6,309 nucleotides of DNA from contig JAIFMR010000229.1 in NCBI GenBank assembly GCA_020048255.1, positions 1-6,309 of the forward strand, written 5' to 3'. Below, one piece after another: positions 1 through 5,573 of this stretch. The DNA is from Rhodoferax sp. GTDB taxonomy: Bacteria; Pseudomonadota; Gammaproteobacteria; Burkholderiales; Burkholderiaceae_C. Made by a program: the position numbers and the translations under genes. The notes under the pieces are model-generated. The model made no database searches. It saw only the letters and a list, made by a program, of their open reading frames with translations, and was not told where the DNA came from. Each line of letters begins with the position of its first letter. Position 1 is the first letter of the stretch.

Positions 1-86
1 GTGATCTTCATGCAAAGAAAGGGGCTCAAGCCCTTGCTGAACTTGCGCAGACTGCTGCAAAAAAAGAAGCAACTTTGGTCAAGTAA
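1..86 (+). CDS. C-terminal end of an upstream gene, probably glutamate synthase large subunit (partial)
   Basis: An open frame enters from the left edge with codons in register at position 3 and ends at a TAA at 84-86. It gives 27 residues rich in Ala, Lys and Leu, beginning DLHAKKGAQALAELAQ and ending in TLVK, which resembles a helical C-terminal tail. There is no domain or motif in this fragment. The assignment to gltB is inferred only from position: it ends 50 bp before gltD on the same strand, and gltB-gltD is the usual order in proteobacteria. The short gap and the lack of a terminator between them fit co-transcription. The fragment could equally be the tail of another protein, so no gene symbol is given. 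Confidence 0.5.
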   Translation, partial: DLHAKKGAQALAELAQTAAKKEATLVK

Positions 87-126
87 AACGCCGTTCAACA
101 CAGACTGAATGACGTCAAGACGAATA

Positions 127-131
127 GGAAT
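127..131 (+). promoter_or_regulatory. Ribosome binding site of gltD
   Basis: AGGAA(T) lies 5-6 nt before the ATG at 137. It supports that start rather than the in-frame ATG seven codons later (M8), which has no comparable purine-rich sequence at the right distance. Confidence 0.6.
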
Positions 132-136
132 ACATC

Positions 137-1603
137 ATGGGAAAAGTAACGGGTTTCATGGAATTTGAGCGTCTCGAAGAAGGCTATAAGCCGGTGGCGG
201 AGCGCTTGAAGAATTACAAAGAGTTTGTGGTGGGTCTGGACGATGCGCAGGCCAAGCAGCAAGCCGCGCGCTGCATGGACTGCGGCACGCCGTTTTGCAA
301 CAACGGCTGCCCGGTCAACAACATCATTCCGGATTTCAACGACCTGGTGTTTCAAGGTGATTGGCAAAACGCGATCGATGTGCTGCACAGCACCAATAAT
401 TTTCCGGAATTCACCGGGCGTATTTGCCCTGCACCCTGTGAAGCGGCTTGTACCTTGAACGTGAACGACGAAGCTGTCGGCATCAAGTCGATTGAACACG
501 CCATTATTGACCGCGCCTGGTCTGAAGGTTGGGTCAAGCCGCAACCCGCGCAGCACCCAACGGGCAAGAAAGTCGCTGTGGTGGGTTCGGGCCCGGCCGG
601 CATGGCGGCGGCGCAACAACTGGCCCGCGTCGGTCACGCTGTCACCTTGTTCGAAAAGAATGACCGCGTCGGCGGCTTGCTGCGTTACGGCATTCCCGAC
701 TTCAAGATGGAAAAGACGCATATTGACCGCCGCGTGGAGCAGCTGAAGGCAGAGGGCGTCACCATTCGCACCGGTGTCATGGTGGGCGCGCTGCCCAAGG
801 GCAGCAAGGTCACCAACTGGGCCAAGGAAACCGTTTCGCCTGAGCAACTCCAGAAGGAGTTTGATGCGGTGCTGCTCACCGGCGGCTCCGAGCAGTCGCG
901 CGATTTGCCTGTGCCGGGTCGCGACCTGGACGGTGTTCACTTCGCCATGGAGTTTTTGCCACAGCAAAACAAGGTCAATGCCGGTGACAAGCTCAAAGCC
1001 CAATTGCGCGCCGACGGTAAACATGTCATTGTGATTGGTGGTGGTGACACCGGCAGTGATTGCGTGGGCACCAGCAACCGCCACGGTGCGGTGAGCGTGA
1101 CCCAATTTGAGGTCATGCCGCAACCGCCAGTCGAAGAGAACCGCCCCATGACCTGGCCCTACTGGCCCATGAAGCTGCGCACCAGCTCCAGCCACGATGA
1201 AGGCTGCACCCGCGAATTTGCCATTTCCACCAAGGAGTTCATGGGCGAAAAGGGCAAGGTCACCGGTTTGAAGACAGTACATATCGAATTCAAGGATGGC
1301 AAGATGGTCGAGGTGGCAGGTACCGAGAAGACCTACCAGGCCGATCTGGTGCTGCTGGCCATGGGCTTTGTGAATCCTGTTGCCACCGTGCTGGAAGCCT
1401 TTGGTATCGACAAGGATGCGCGCGGCAATGCCAAGGCCAGTACCGACTTCATCGGCGGCTACGCCACCAACGTGCCCAAGGTATTTGCCGCAGGCGACGT
1501 GCGCCGCGGGCAGAGCCTGGTGGTGTGGGCCATTCGCGAGGGCCGTCAGGCCGCGCGTTCGGTGGACGAATTTTTGATGGGTTTCAGTGACTTGCCTCGT
1601 TGA
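137..1603 (+). CDS. gltD: Glutamate synthase (NADPH) small (beta) subunit
   Basis: This is a 488-residue protein, within the usual size of bacterial GltD. With GltB it makes two glutamates from glutamine and 2-oxoglutarate; the small subunit oxidises NADPH on FAD and passes electrons through Fe-S clusters to the large subunit in the cytoplasm. The N-terminal domain has the Cys groups expected for iron-sulfur ligands: C46, C49, C54, C58 and C97, C101, C105. The first dinucleotide fold carries GSGPAG at 150-155 (FAD). The second carries GGGDTGSD at 301-308 (NADPH). The C-terminal FAD motif AAGDVRRGQSLVVWAIREGR is at 451-470. The frame is intact with no missing motif. Related Fe-S/flavin oxidoreductases (NADPH-dependent dihydropyrimidine dehydrogenase subunit, AegA) share this architecture, but length, the complete motif set and the probable gltB tail upstream favour GltD. 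Confidence 0.95.
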   Translation: MGKVTGFMEFERLEEGYKPVAERLKNYKEFVVGLDDAQAKQQAARCMDCGTPFCNNGCPVNNIIPDFNDLVFQGDWQNAIDVLHSTNNFPEFTGRICPAPCEAACTLNVNDEAVGIKSIEHAIIDRAWSEGWVKPQPAQHPTGKKVAVVGSGPAGMAAAQQLARVGHAVTLFEKNDRVGGLLRYGIPDFKMEKTHIDRRVEQLKAEGVTIRTGVMVGALPKGSKVTNWAKETVSPEQLQKEFDAVLLTGGSEQSRDLPVPGRDLDGVHFAMEFLPQQNKVNAGDKLKAQLRADGKHVIVIGGGDTGSDCVGTSNRHGAVSVTQFEVMPQPPVEENRPMTWPYWPMKLRTSSSHDEGCTREFAISTKEFMGEKGKVTGLKTVHIEFKDGKMVEVAGTEKTYQADLVLLAMGFVNPVATVLEAFGIDKDARGNAKASTDFIGGYATNVPKVFAAGDVRRGQSLVVWAIREGRQAARSVDEFLMGFSDLPR

Positions 1604-1633
1604 CCTGAAAGCCGTTTCATTGCGCTTGGCCAC

Positions 1634-1647
1634 GGCAGTTAGCTGCC
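1634..1647 (+). other. Short inverted repeat (hairpin) after gltD
   Basis: GGCAG-TTAG-CTGCC is a perfect 5-bp stem with a 4-nt loop, starting 31 nt after the gltD stop. No T-run follows, so it is not a good intrinsic terminator by itself. It could stabilise the 3' end of the gltD message or be chance. Confidence 0.35.
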
Positions 1648-1653
1648 ATCACT

Positions 1654-1659
1654 TATGAT
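1654..1659 (+). promoter_or_regulatory. Possible -10 element for the mla operon
   Basis: TATGAT matches the sigma-70 -10 consensus at five of six bases and lies 36 nt before the mlaF ATG. The best upstream -35-like hexamer, TTGGCC at 1626-1631, is 22 bp away, which is too far for a standard promoter; nothing convincing sits at 16-18 bp. If used, transcription would start near 1666, so the message would open directly with the hairpin at 1667-1682. This is a weak call based on one hexamer and its location in the only sizeable gap before the operon. Confidence 0.3.
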
Positions 1660-1666
1660 CGGGATG

Positions 1667-1693
1667 CCGGGTTAACCCCCGGTCTTTCTTTTT
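1667..1693 (+). terminator. GC hairpin with T-rich tail between gltD and mlaF
   Basis: CCGGG (1667-1671) pairs with CCCGG (1678-1682) around a 6-nt loop, and is followed by TCTTTCTTTTT (1683-1693). The core GGGTTAACCC (1669-1678) is also a perfect palindrome, so an alternative stem with a TTAA loop is possible. This has the layout of a rho-independent terminator for gltBD, although the stem is short and the T-run is interrupted by C. The tail ends two bases before the mlaF start codon, so the same element must also act as the mlaF leader in any read-through or local transcript. Confidence 0.5.
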
Positions 1694-1695
1694 AT

Positions 1696-2514
1696 ATGTC
1701 TCCCCAACCCTCATCTTCCCTTGTTGAATTGAGTCATCTGTGCTTTGGCTATGGTGACCGCCTGATCCTGGACGACGTTTCCCTGACTATTCCGCGTGGC
1801 AAGGTCACCGCTTTGATGGGTGCGTCTGGTGGGGGGAAAACCACTATTTTGCGTTTGATCGGGGGGCAGAACCGGGCGCAATCGGGTCAGATGCTTTTCG
1901 ACGGGCAGGACGTGACCCCGATGAACCAGACCCAGATTTACGCCGCACGACGCCGTATGGGCATGCTGTTTCAGTTTGGCGCTTTGTTTGCGGATCTGAG
2001 CGTGTTTGAGAACGTTGCTTTCCCCCTGCGCGAGCACACCGATTTGTCCGAGGCATTGATTCGAGACATCGTGCTGATGAAGCTCAACGCGGTGGGCTTG
2101 CGTGGTGCACGTGATCTCATGCCCAGTGACCTCTCCGGGGGAATGGCGCGGCGTATTGCTCTGGCGCGTGCCATTGCACTCGACCCCGAACTGGTCATGT
2201 ACGACGAACCGTTTTCTGGGTTGGACCCGATCTCCCTGGCCATTGCAGCGCGCCTGATCCGGGCGCTGAATGATTCCATGGGCTTGACCAGCCTGTTTGT
2301 CTCGCATGAGTTGGAGCAAACATTTGCCATTTCTGACCATGTCATTATTTTGGCGAATGGCAAGATTGCGGCCCAGGGCACACCGGAAGAGGTGCGTCGC
2401 AGTACCGATCCGCTGGTCTATCAATATGTCAATGCCTTGTCGGATGGGCCGGTGCGTTTTCATTATCCCGGCCCCGGCATTGCCGAAGATTTTGGTGCCG
2501 AGGTGGCGGCATGA
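1696..2514 (+). CDS. mlaF: Mla phospholipid transport ABC ATPase MlaF
   Basis: This 272-residue cytoplasmic ATPase (E. coli MlaF is about 269) powers the MlaFEDB complex, which moves phospholipids between the inner membrane and the periplasmic carrier MlaC. All nucleotide-binding motifs are visible: Walker A GASGGGKT at 42-49, Q-loop Q93 in LFQFGALF, signature LSGGM at 146-150 followed by ARR, Walker B ELVMYDEP at 165-172 with catalytic E171, SGLD D-loop at 174-177 and H-loop H204. The LFQFGALF and LSGGMARR wording is typical of the MlaF/Mkl/Ttg2A group rather than general importers. The ATG at 1696 is the only reasonable start, because the conserved VELSHLCFGYG begins at residue 10, yet no Shine-Dalgarno precedes it; the leader there is T/C-rich. 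Its last bases overlap the mlaE start (ATGA), which implies translational coupling. Confidence 0.95.
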   Translation: MSPQPSSSLVELSHLCFGYGDRLILDDVSLTIPRGKVTALMGASGGGKTTILRLIGGQNRAQSGQMLFDGQDVTPMNQTQIYAARRRMGMLFQFGALFADLSVFENVAFPLREHTDLSEALIRDIVLMKLNAVGLRGARDLMPSDLSGGMARRIALARAIALDPELVMYDEPFSGLDPISLAIAARLIRALNDSMGLTSLFVSHELEQTFAISDHVIILANGKIAAQGTPEEVRRSTDPLVYQYVNALSDGPVRFHYPGPGIAEDFGAEVAA

Positions 2515-3293
2515 GTTGGTACAAGCCAGCGGATATCGGATTTTCGGTGCGTAACCAGTTGGCTGACCTCGGGGTAGGGGCGCGCCTGTTTGTGCGCTTG
2601 CTGATGACGCTGGGCAGCAGCTTCAAGCGTTTTGGCCTGATTCGCGATCAAATGCACTTTTTGGGCAATTACTCGTTGGCCATCATCGCCGTGTCGGGCT
2701 TGTTTGTGGGTTTTGTATTTGGCTTGCAGGGCTATTACACCTTGCAGCGCTATGGCTCGTCTTCGGCGCTGGGGCTGTTGGTGACGCTGACGCTGGTGCG
2801 TGAGTTGGGCCCCGTGGTGACGGCCCTGCTGTTTGCCGGGCGTGCCGGCACGTCGCTTACGGCAGAGATTGGTCTGATGAAGGCCGGTGAGCAGATCAGC
2901 GTGATGGAAATGATGGCCGTGGACCCTGTGTTGCGGATTCTGGCGCCCCGCTTTTGGGCCGGTGTACTGACCATGCCCTTGTTGGCTGCGGTGTTTAGCA
3001 CCATGGGCATCATCGGCGGCTGGGCGGTGGGTGTGCTCATGATCGGTGTCGACGCGGGGTCATTCTGGAGCCAGATTCAGAGCGGCGTTGACGTATGGAA
3101 AGACGTGGGCAACGGCATCCTCAAAAGCATTGTTTTCGGTTTTACGGTAACCTTTGTAGCGCTGTTGCGTGGCTTTGACGCCCAGCCCACGCCCGAGGGT
3201 GTGGCCAGCGCGACGACGCGCACCGTGGTCATTTCTTCATTGGCGGTGTTGGGTCTGGACTTCATCCTGACTGCCATGATGTTCACCATATAA
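2511..3293 (+). CDS. mlaE: Mla phospholipid transport permease MlaE
   Basis: This is a 260-residue integral inner-membrane protein, the same length as E. coli MlaE, and forms the permease core of the MlaFEDB complex. Hydrophobic segments lie at roughly 54-77, 86-110, 149-180, 203-219 and 237-258, with an amphipathic N-terminal part at about 20-50. The family hallmark is the conserved central stretch at about 95-150, including LVRELGPVVTALLFAGRAG (95-113), TAEIGLMKAGEQI (117-129) and MMAVDPVLRILAPRFWAG (134-151). The DUF140/YrbE family also covers plant TGD1 and actinobacterial YrbE proteins, but the flanking mlaF and mlaD fix the identity. Its ATG overlaps the mlaF stop by 4 bp (ATGA), so it is probably translated by re-initiation. 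Confidence 0.95.
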   Translation: MSWYKPADIGFSVRNQLADLGVGARLFVRLLMTLGSSFKRFGLIRDQMHFLGNYSLAIIAVSGLFVGFVFGLQGYYTLQRYGSSSALGLLVTLTLVRELGPVVTALLFAGRAGTSLTAEIGLMKAGEQISVMEMMAVDPVLRILAPRFWAGVLTMPLLAAVFSTMGIIGGWAVGVLMIGVDAGSFWSQIQSGVDVWKDVGNGILKSIVFGFTVTFVALLRGFDAQPTPEGVASATTRTVVISSLAVLGLDFILTAMMFTI

Positions 3294-3327
3294 GCGACGC
3301 ATGTCCCACAGCGCAGCCACGACAGTT

Positions 3328-3334
3328 AGAAAGG
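3328..3334 (+). promoter_or_regulatory. Ribosome binding site of mlaD
   Basis: AGAAAGG ends 6 nt before the ATG at 3341. It lies in the 47-bp mlaE-mlaD gap, the widest in the operon, and gives mlaD its own ribosome entry rather than relying on coupling. No promoter or terminator is evident in this gap. Confidence 0.5.
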
Positions 3335-3340
3335 TATTGA

Positions 3341-3829
3341 ATGCAACGGTCAAAAAATGATGTTTGGGTGGGTCTTTTTGTGTTGATAGGTGCATTGGCG
3401 ATTCTGTTTTTGGCGCTCCAATCTGCCAACTTGCTGAGCCTGAGTTTTCAAAAAACCTACCAGGTGACTGCCAAATTCGACAACATTGGTGGCCTCAAAC
3501 CCAAGGCTGCAGTGCGCAGTGCGGGCGTGGTGGTGGGGCGGGTTGAAAAGATCACCTTTGACGACAAGTCTTTTCGCGCGCTGGTGACCTTGAGTATGGA
3601 GAACCGCTACGCCTTTCCCAAAGACAGCGCGTTGAAGATCCTGACCAGCGGCCTGCTCGGTGAGCAGTACCTCGGGCTGGAGCCTGGTGCGGATGACAAG
3701 TTGCTGGTGGCGGGCGATGTGGTGGGCAACACCCAGTCTGCCGTGGTTCTGGAAAACCTGATCAGTCAATTTTTGTATAGCAAGGCGGCCGATTCGGTGT
3801 CGCCCAATGCGGCAGATTCACCTAAGTAA
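3341..3829 (+). CDS. mlaD: Mla MCE-domain protein MlaD, membrane-anchored lipid-binding subunit
   Basis: This 162-residue protein has one N-terminal membrane anchor at about 9-27 (VWVGLFVLIGALAILFLAL), followed by one MCE domain at about 38-116. MCE features include YQVTAKFDNIGGLKPKAAVRSAGVVVGRVEKI (40-71 region) and the conserved LTSGLLGEQYLGLEPG at 101-116. In known systems MlaD forms a hexameric ring in the periplasm on top of MlaE and receives or delivers phospholipid through its hydrophobic pore. The segment around 133-147 (SAVVLENLISQFLYS) matches the expected C-terminal pore helix. The protein is somewhat shorter than E. coli MlaD (183 residues), ending in a polar tail rich in Ser, Ala and Asp, but no core element is missing. 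mlaA follows after 5 bp. Confidence 0.94.
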   Translation: MQRSKNDVWVGLFVLIGALAILFLALQSANLLSLSFQKTYQVTAKFDNIGGLKPKAAVRSAGVVVGRVEKITFDDKSFRALVTLSMENRYAFPKDSALKILTSGLLGEQYLGLEPGADDKLLVAGDVVGNTQSAVVLENLISQFLYSKAADSVSPNAADSPK

Positions 3830-3834
3830 ACAAG

Positions 3835-4596
3835 ATGATCCGAAGCCTTATTTTTTCCGGTTTCAAAGGCCTGGCTGCGCGACTGGGGTGCTTGGCGGTC
3901 GTGCTGCTGTTGACCGCCTGTGCCTCTGGCCCCAATGCCAATCCGCGTGACCCGCTCGAGCCCTTCAATCGCGGCGTGTATGGTTTCAATGATGCGGTGG
4001 ACCGTGCGGTGCTCAAGCCGGTGGCCACCGTTTATCGCGATACCTTGCCGTCGGCGGTGCGCACGGGTGTGACTAATTTCTTTGCCAATTTGAAAGACGT
4101 GTGGTCGGGTGTGAACAACGCCCTGCAACTTAAACCGCTGGAAAGTGCCGAGAGTTTCATGCGTTTTGGTGTCAACACCGTGTTTGGTTTGGGGGGCGTG
4201 ATTGATATTGCCAGCGACATGGGCATAGCCCGCCATACCAAAGACTTTGGCCACACGCTGGGCTACTGGGGTGTCGGGCCGGGGCCGTATCTGGTGTTGC
4301 CACTGCTCGGGCCTTCGACTGTGCGTGACACGGCGGCCCTGCCGGTCGACTCCCAAGGCAATTTGGTGTCCAGCATCAGCGATGTGCCCACCCGCAACAC
4401 CACCACGGCAGTGAATTTGCTGGATCAACGCGCGCGTTTGCTTGATGCCAGCAAAATGCTCGACGAAGTGGCTTTGGATGCTTACAGCTTCACTCGGGAC
4501 GCTTACTTGCAGCGGCGCCGCAGCGCGGTCTTTGATGGCAATCCGCCGGACGAAGACGAAGCTGCGCCAAGCCCTGATGGCAACGCTGTCAAATAA
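3835..4596 (+). CDS. mlaA: Outer-membrane lipoprotein MlaA (VacJ family)
   Basis: This 253-residue protein carries a lipoprotein signal: a hydrophobic stretch at about 15-27 and lipobox LTAC at 26-29, with C29 as the acylated residue. Residue +2 is Ala, not Asp, which fits Lol-dependent sorting to the outer membrane. The VacJ signature DPLEPFNRGVYGFND is at 39-53, and NTVFGLGGVIDIASDMG (114-130) and GYWGVGPGPYLVLPLLGPS (143-161) are also characteristic. MlaA removes mislocalised phospholipid from the outer leaflet and hands it to MlaC. The C-terminus is acidic and Pro-rich (about 236-250), probably disordered. The ATG lies 5 bp after the mlaD stop and has no strong Shine-Dalgarno, so translational coupling to mlaD is likely. 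Unlike E. coli, where mlaA is separate, it is inside the mla operon here. Confidence 0.94.
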   Translation: MIRSLIFSGFKGLAARLGCLAVVLLLTACASGPNANPRDPLEPFNRGVYGFNDAVDRAVLKPVATVYRDTLPSAVRTGVTNFFANLKDVWSGVNNALQLKPLESAESFMRFGVNTVFGLGGVIDIASDMGIARHTKDFGHTLGYWGVGPGPYLVLPLLGPSTVRDTAALPVDSQGNLVSSISDVPTRNTTTAVNLLDQRARLLDASKMLDEVALDAYSFTRDAYLQRRRSAVFDGNPPDEDEAAPSPDGNAVK

Positions 4597-4600
4597 TTTT

Positions 4601-4610
4601 TGAGATGGAA
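4601..4610 (+). promoter_or_regulatory. Ribosome binding site of mlaC
   Basis: The purine-rich TGAGATGGAA ends 5 nt before the ATG at 4616. It supports that start, which also gives a proper signal peptide. Confidence 0.45.
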
Positions 4611-4615
4611 TCATC

Positions 4616-5272
4616 ATGAAACGACGTTTTTTGCTGCAGTTTTTACCCTTGATGACTGCCACAGCGCTAACTTTAGGAGCCGGCCCGGCGCTGGCCGCTG
4701 ACGAAGCACCTGATGCCCTGATTGACCGGCTCACCAAAGAGGCTCTAGACACCCTGCAAGCCGACAAAGCAGTGCAGGCGGGTGATGTGGCGCGCCTGCT
4801 CGAGGTGCTCGATCAAAAAATCATGCCGCACCTGGACTTTCAACGCATGACTGCTTCAGCTGTGGGGCCAGCTTGGCGCCAAGCCAGCCCCGAGCAGCGC
4901 AAGCGGCTGGAGACCGAGTTCAAAACGTTGCTGGTGCGGACCTATGCCGGTGCCATGAGCCAGGCCAAGAACCTGACTTTCAGTGTCAAGCCCATGCGCT
5001 CGGCACCGGATGACAAAGAGGTCATTGTGCGCACCTTGATCAAGGGGCGAGGCGAGCCGGTGCAGCTGGATTACCGCCTGGAGAAAACGCCTGGCCAAGG
5101 CGCCGGCTGGAAAATTTATAACCTTAATGTGCTGGGCGTCTGGCTGGTGGACACCTACCGCAGCCAGTTTTCCCAGGAAATCAATGCCAAGGGGCTCGAC
5201 GGCCTGATTGCCACGCTCACCGAACGCAACAAGTCCAACGCCGCTTCGGGTGCCAAGCCCGCCAAAGGTTAA
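4616..5272 (+). CDS. mlaC: Periplasmic phospholipid carrier MlaC (Ttg2D family)
   Basis: This is a 218-residue protein (E. coli MlaC is about 211). A Sec signal peptide is clear: basic MKRR, hydrophobic core at about 5-23 and likely cleavage after PALA (A27) before ADE. The mature part matches the Tol-tolerance/Ttg2D family: DQKIMPHLDFQRMTASAVG at 66-84, WRQASPEQRKRLETEF at 87-102, LLVRTYAGAM at 105-114 and WKIYNLNVLGVWLVDTYRSQF at about 165-185. It carries a phospholipid in a hydrophobic pocket between MlaA at the outer membrane and MlaFEDB at the inner membrane. The C-terminus ends in a short Lys/Ala/Ser-rich tail. It follows mlaA by 19 bp and precedes mlaB by 5 bp, so it belongs to the same transcript. 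Confidence 0.94.
   Translation: MKRRFLLQFLPLMTATALTLGAGPALAADEAPDALIDRLTKEALDTLQADKAVQAGDVARLLEVLDQKIMPHLDFQRMTASAVGPAWRQASPEQRKRLETEFKTLLVRTYAGAMSQAKNLTFSVKPMRSAPDDKEVIVRTLIKGRGEPVQLDYRLEKTPGQGAGWKIYNLNVLGVWLVDTYRSQFSQEINAKGLDGLIATLTERNKSNAASGAKPAKG
5264..5268 (+). promoter_or_regulatory. Ribosome binding site of mlaB
   Basis: AAAGG lies inside the last codons of mlaC, 9 nt before a GTG at 5278. It decides for this GTG start, since the next in-frame ATG is at residue 57, inside the STAS domain. Confidence 0.45.
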
Positions 5273-5277
5273 GCAGC

Positions 5278-5550
5278 GTGCTGACTTTACCGCCATCGCT
5301 GACACAAACCACCGCAACGGCTTGCCTGCGCGAGTTGGGCGAGGCGTTGCCGGCTGAGTCCGCCACCGTGGTCGTCGACGCCACCGCCCTCACGCTGTTT
5401 GACTCGGCCGCGCTGGCCGTGCTGCTGGAGTTGCGTCGCGAAACCATGAAGCTGGGTAAAACTTTCGCCATGACTGGCATGCCCGAGCGTTTGGCCGATT
5501 TGGCACAGTTGTACGGCATCTCCGAGTTGTTGCCGGTCCAGGCGGCGTGA
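5278..5550 (+). CDS. mlaB: STAS-domain protein MlaB of the Mla complex
   Basis: This is a small cytoplasmic protein of 90 residues, made of a single STAS domain (E. coli MlaB is about 97). The central strand and helix VVVDATALTLFDSAALAVLLELRRE (31-55) has the STAS pattern, with D42-S43 at the conserved Ser/Thr position that in SpoIIAA-type proteins can be phosphorylated. In known Mla complexes MlaB binds MlaF and is needed for its stability and activity; it is thought not to act through phosphorylation. The start is GTG, supported by the AAAGG nearby and by the lack of an earlier in-frame option after the mlaC stop. As a lone sequence it could be any anti-sigma-antagonist-like protein, but its place directly after mlaC makes MlaB by far the best reading. 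Confidence 0.9.
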   Translation: MLTLPPSLTQTTATACLRELGEALPAESATVVVDATALTLFDSAALAVLLELRRETMKLGKTFAMTGMPERLADLAQLYGISELLPVQAA

Positions 5551-5558
5551 CTCGCCGG

Positions 5559-5564
5559 TAAAAT
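5559..5564 (+). promoter_or_regulatory. Possible -10 element giving a near-leaderless start for the downstream ATPase
   Basis: TAAAAT in GGTAAAATTGCGGCCCC matches the -10 consensus (TATAAT) at five of six bases and ends 9 nt before the ATG at 5574. Transcription from it would begin at about 5571-5574, at or just before the start codon. No good -35 is visible at 16-18 bp; TTGCCG at 5530-5535 is 23 bp away. It therefore rests on the -10 and on the missing Shine-Dalgarno. Confidence 0.4.
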
Positions 5565-5573
5565 TGCGGCCCC

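Noticed and set aside
95..1633. A 512-codon open frame on the - strand covering all of gltD.
   Set aside because: It is the antisense shadow of gltD. The + strand frame has the complete set of GltD motifs, while the antisense product is rich in His, Arg, Gly and Ala with no recognisable domain. Long antisense frames are common opposite GC-rich genes.
1621..1660. A full sigma-70 promoter made of TTGGCC (1626-1631) and TATGAT (1654-1659).
   Set aside because: The spacer is 22 bp, well outside the usual 16-18 bp. Only the -10-like hexamer is kept, as a low-confidence element.
1711..2463. A 250-codon open frame on the - strand opposite mlaF.
   Set aside because: It is a shadow of mlaF with no domain signature; the + strand frame has every ABC ATPase motif.
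3301..3360. A 19-codon + strand frame starting ATG at 3301 in the mlaE-mlaD gap and overlapping the mlaD start.
   Set aside because: It has no ribosome site and its product has no recognisable feature. The purine-rich sequence inside it serves mlaD. A regulatory leader peptide cannot be excluded but nothing supports it.
3766..4767. A 333-codon open frame on the - strand spanning the end of mlaD, all of mlaA and the start of mlaC.
   Set aside because: It crosses three well-supported genes, has a low-complexity Arg/His/Ala-rich product with no motif, and has no visible ribosome site. It is treated as a shadow.
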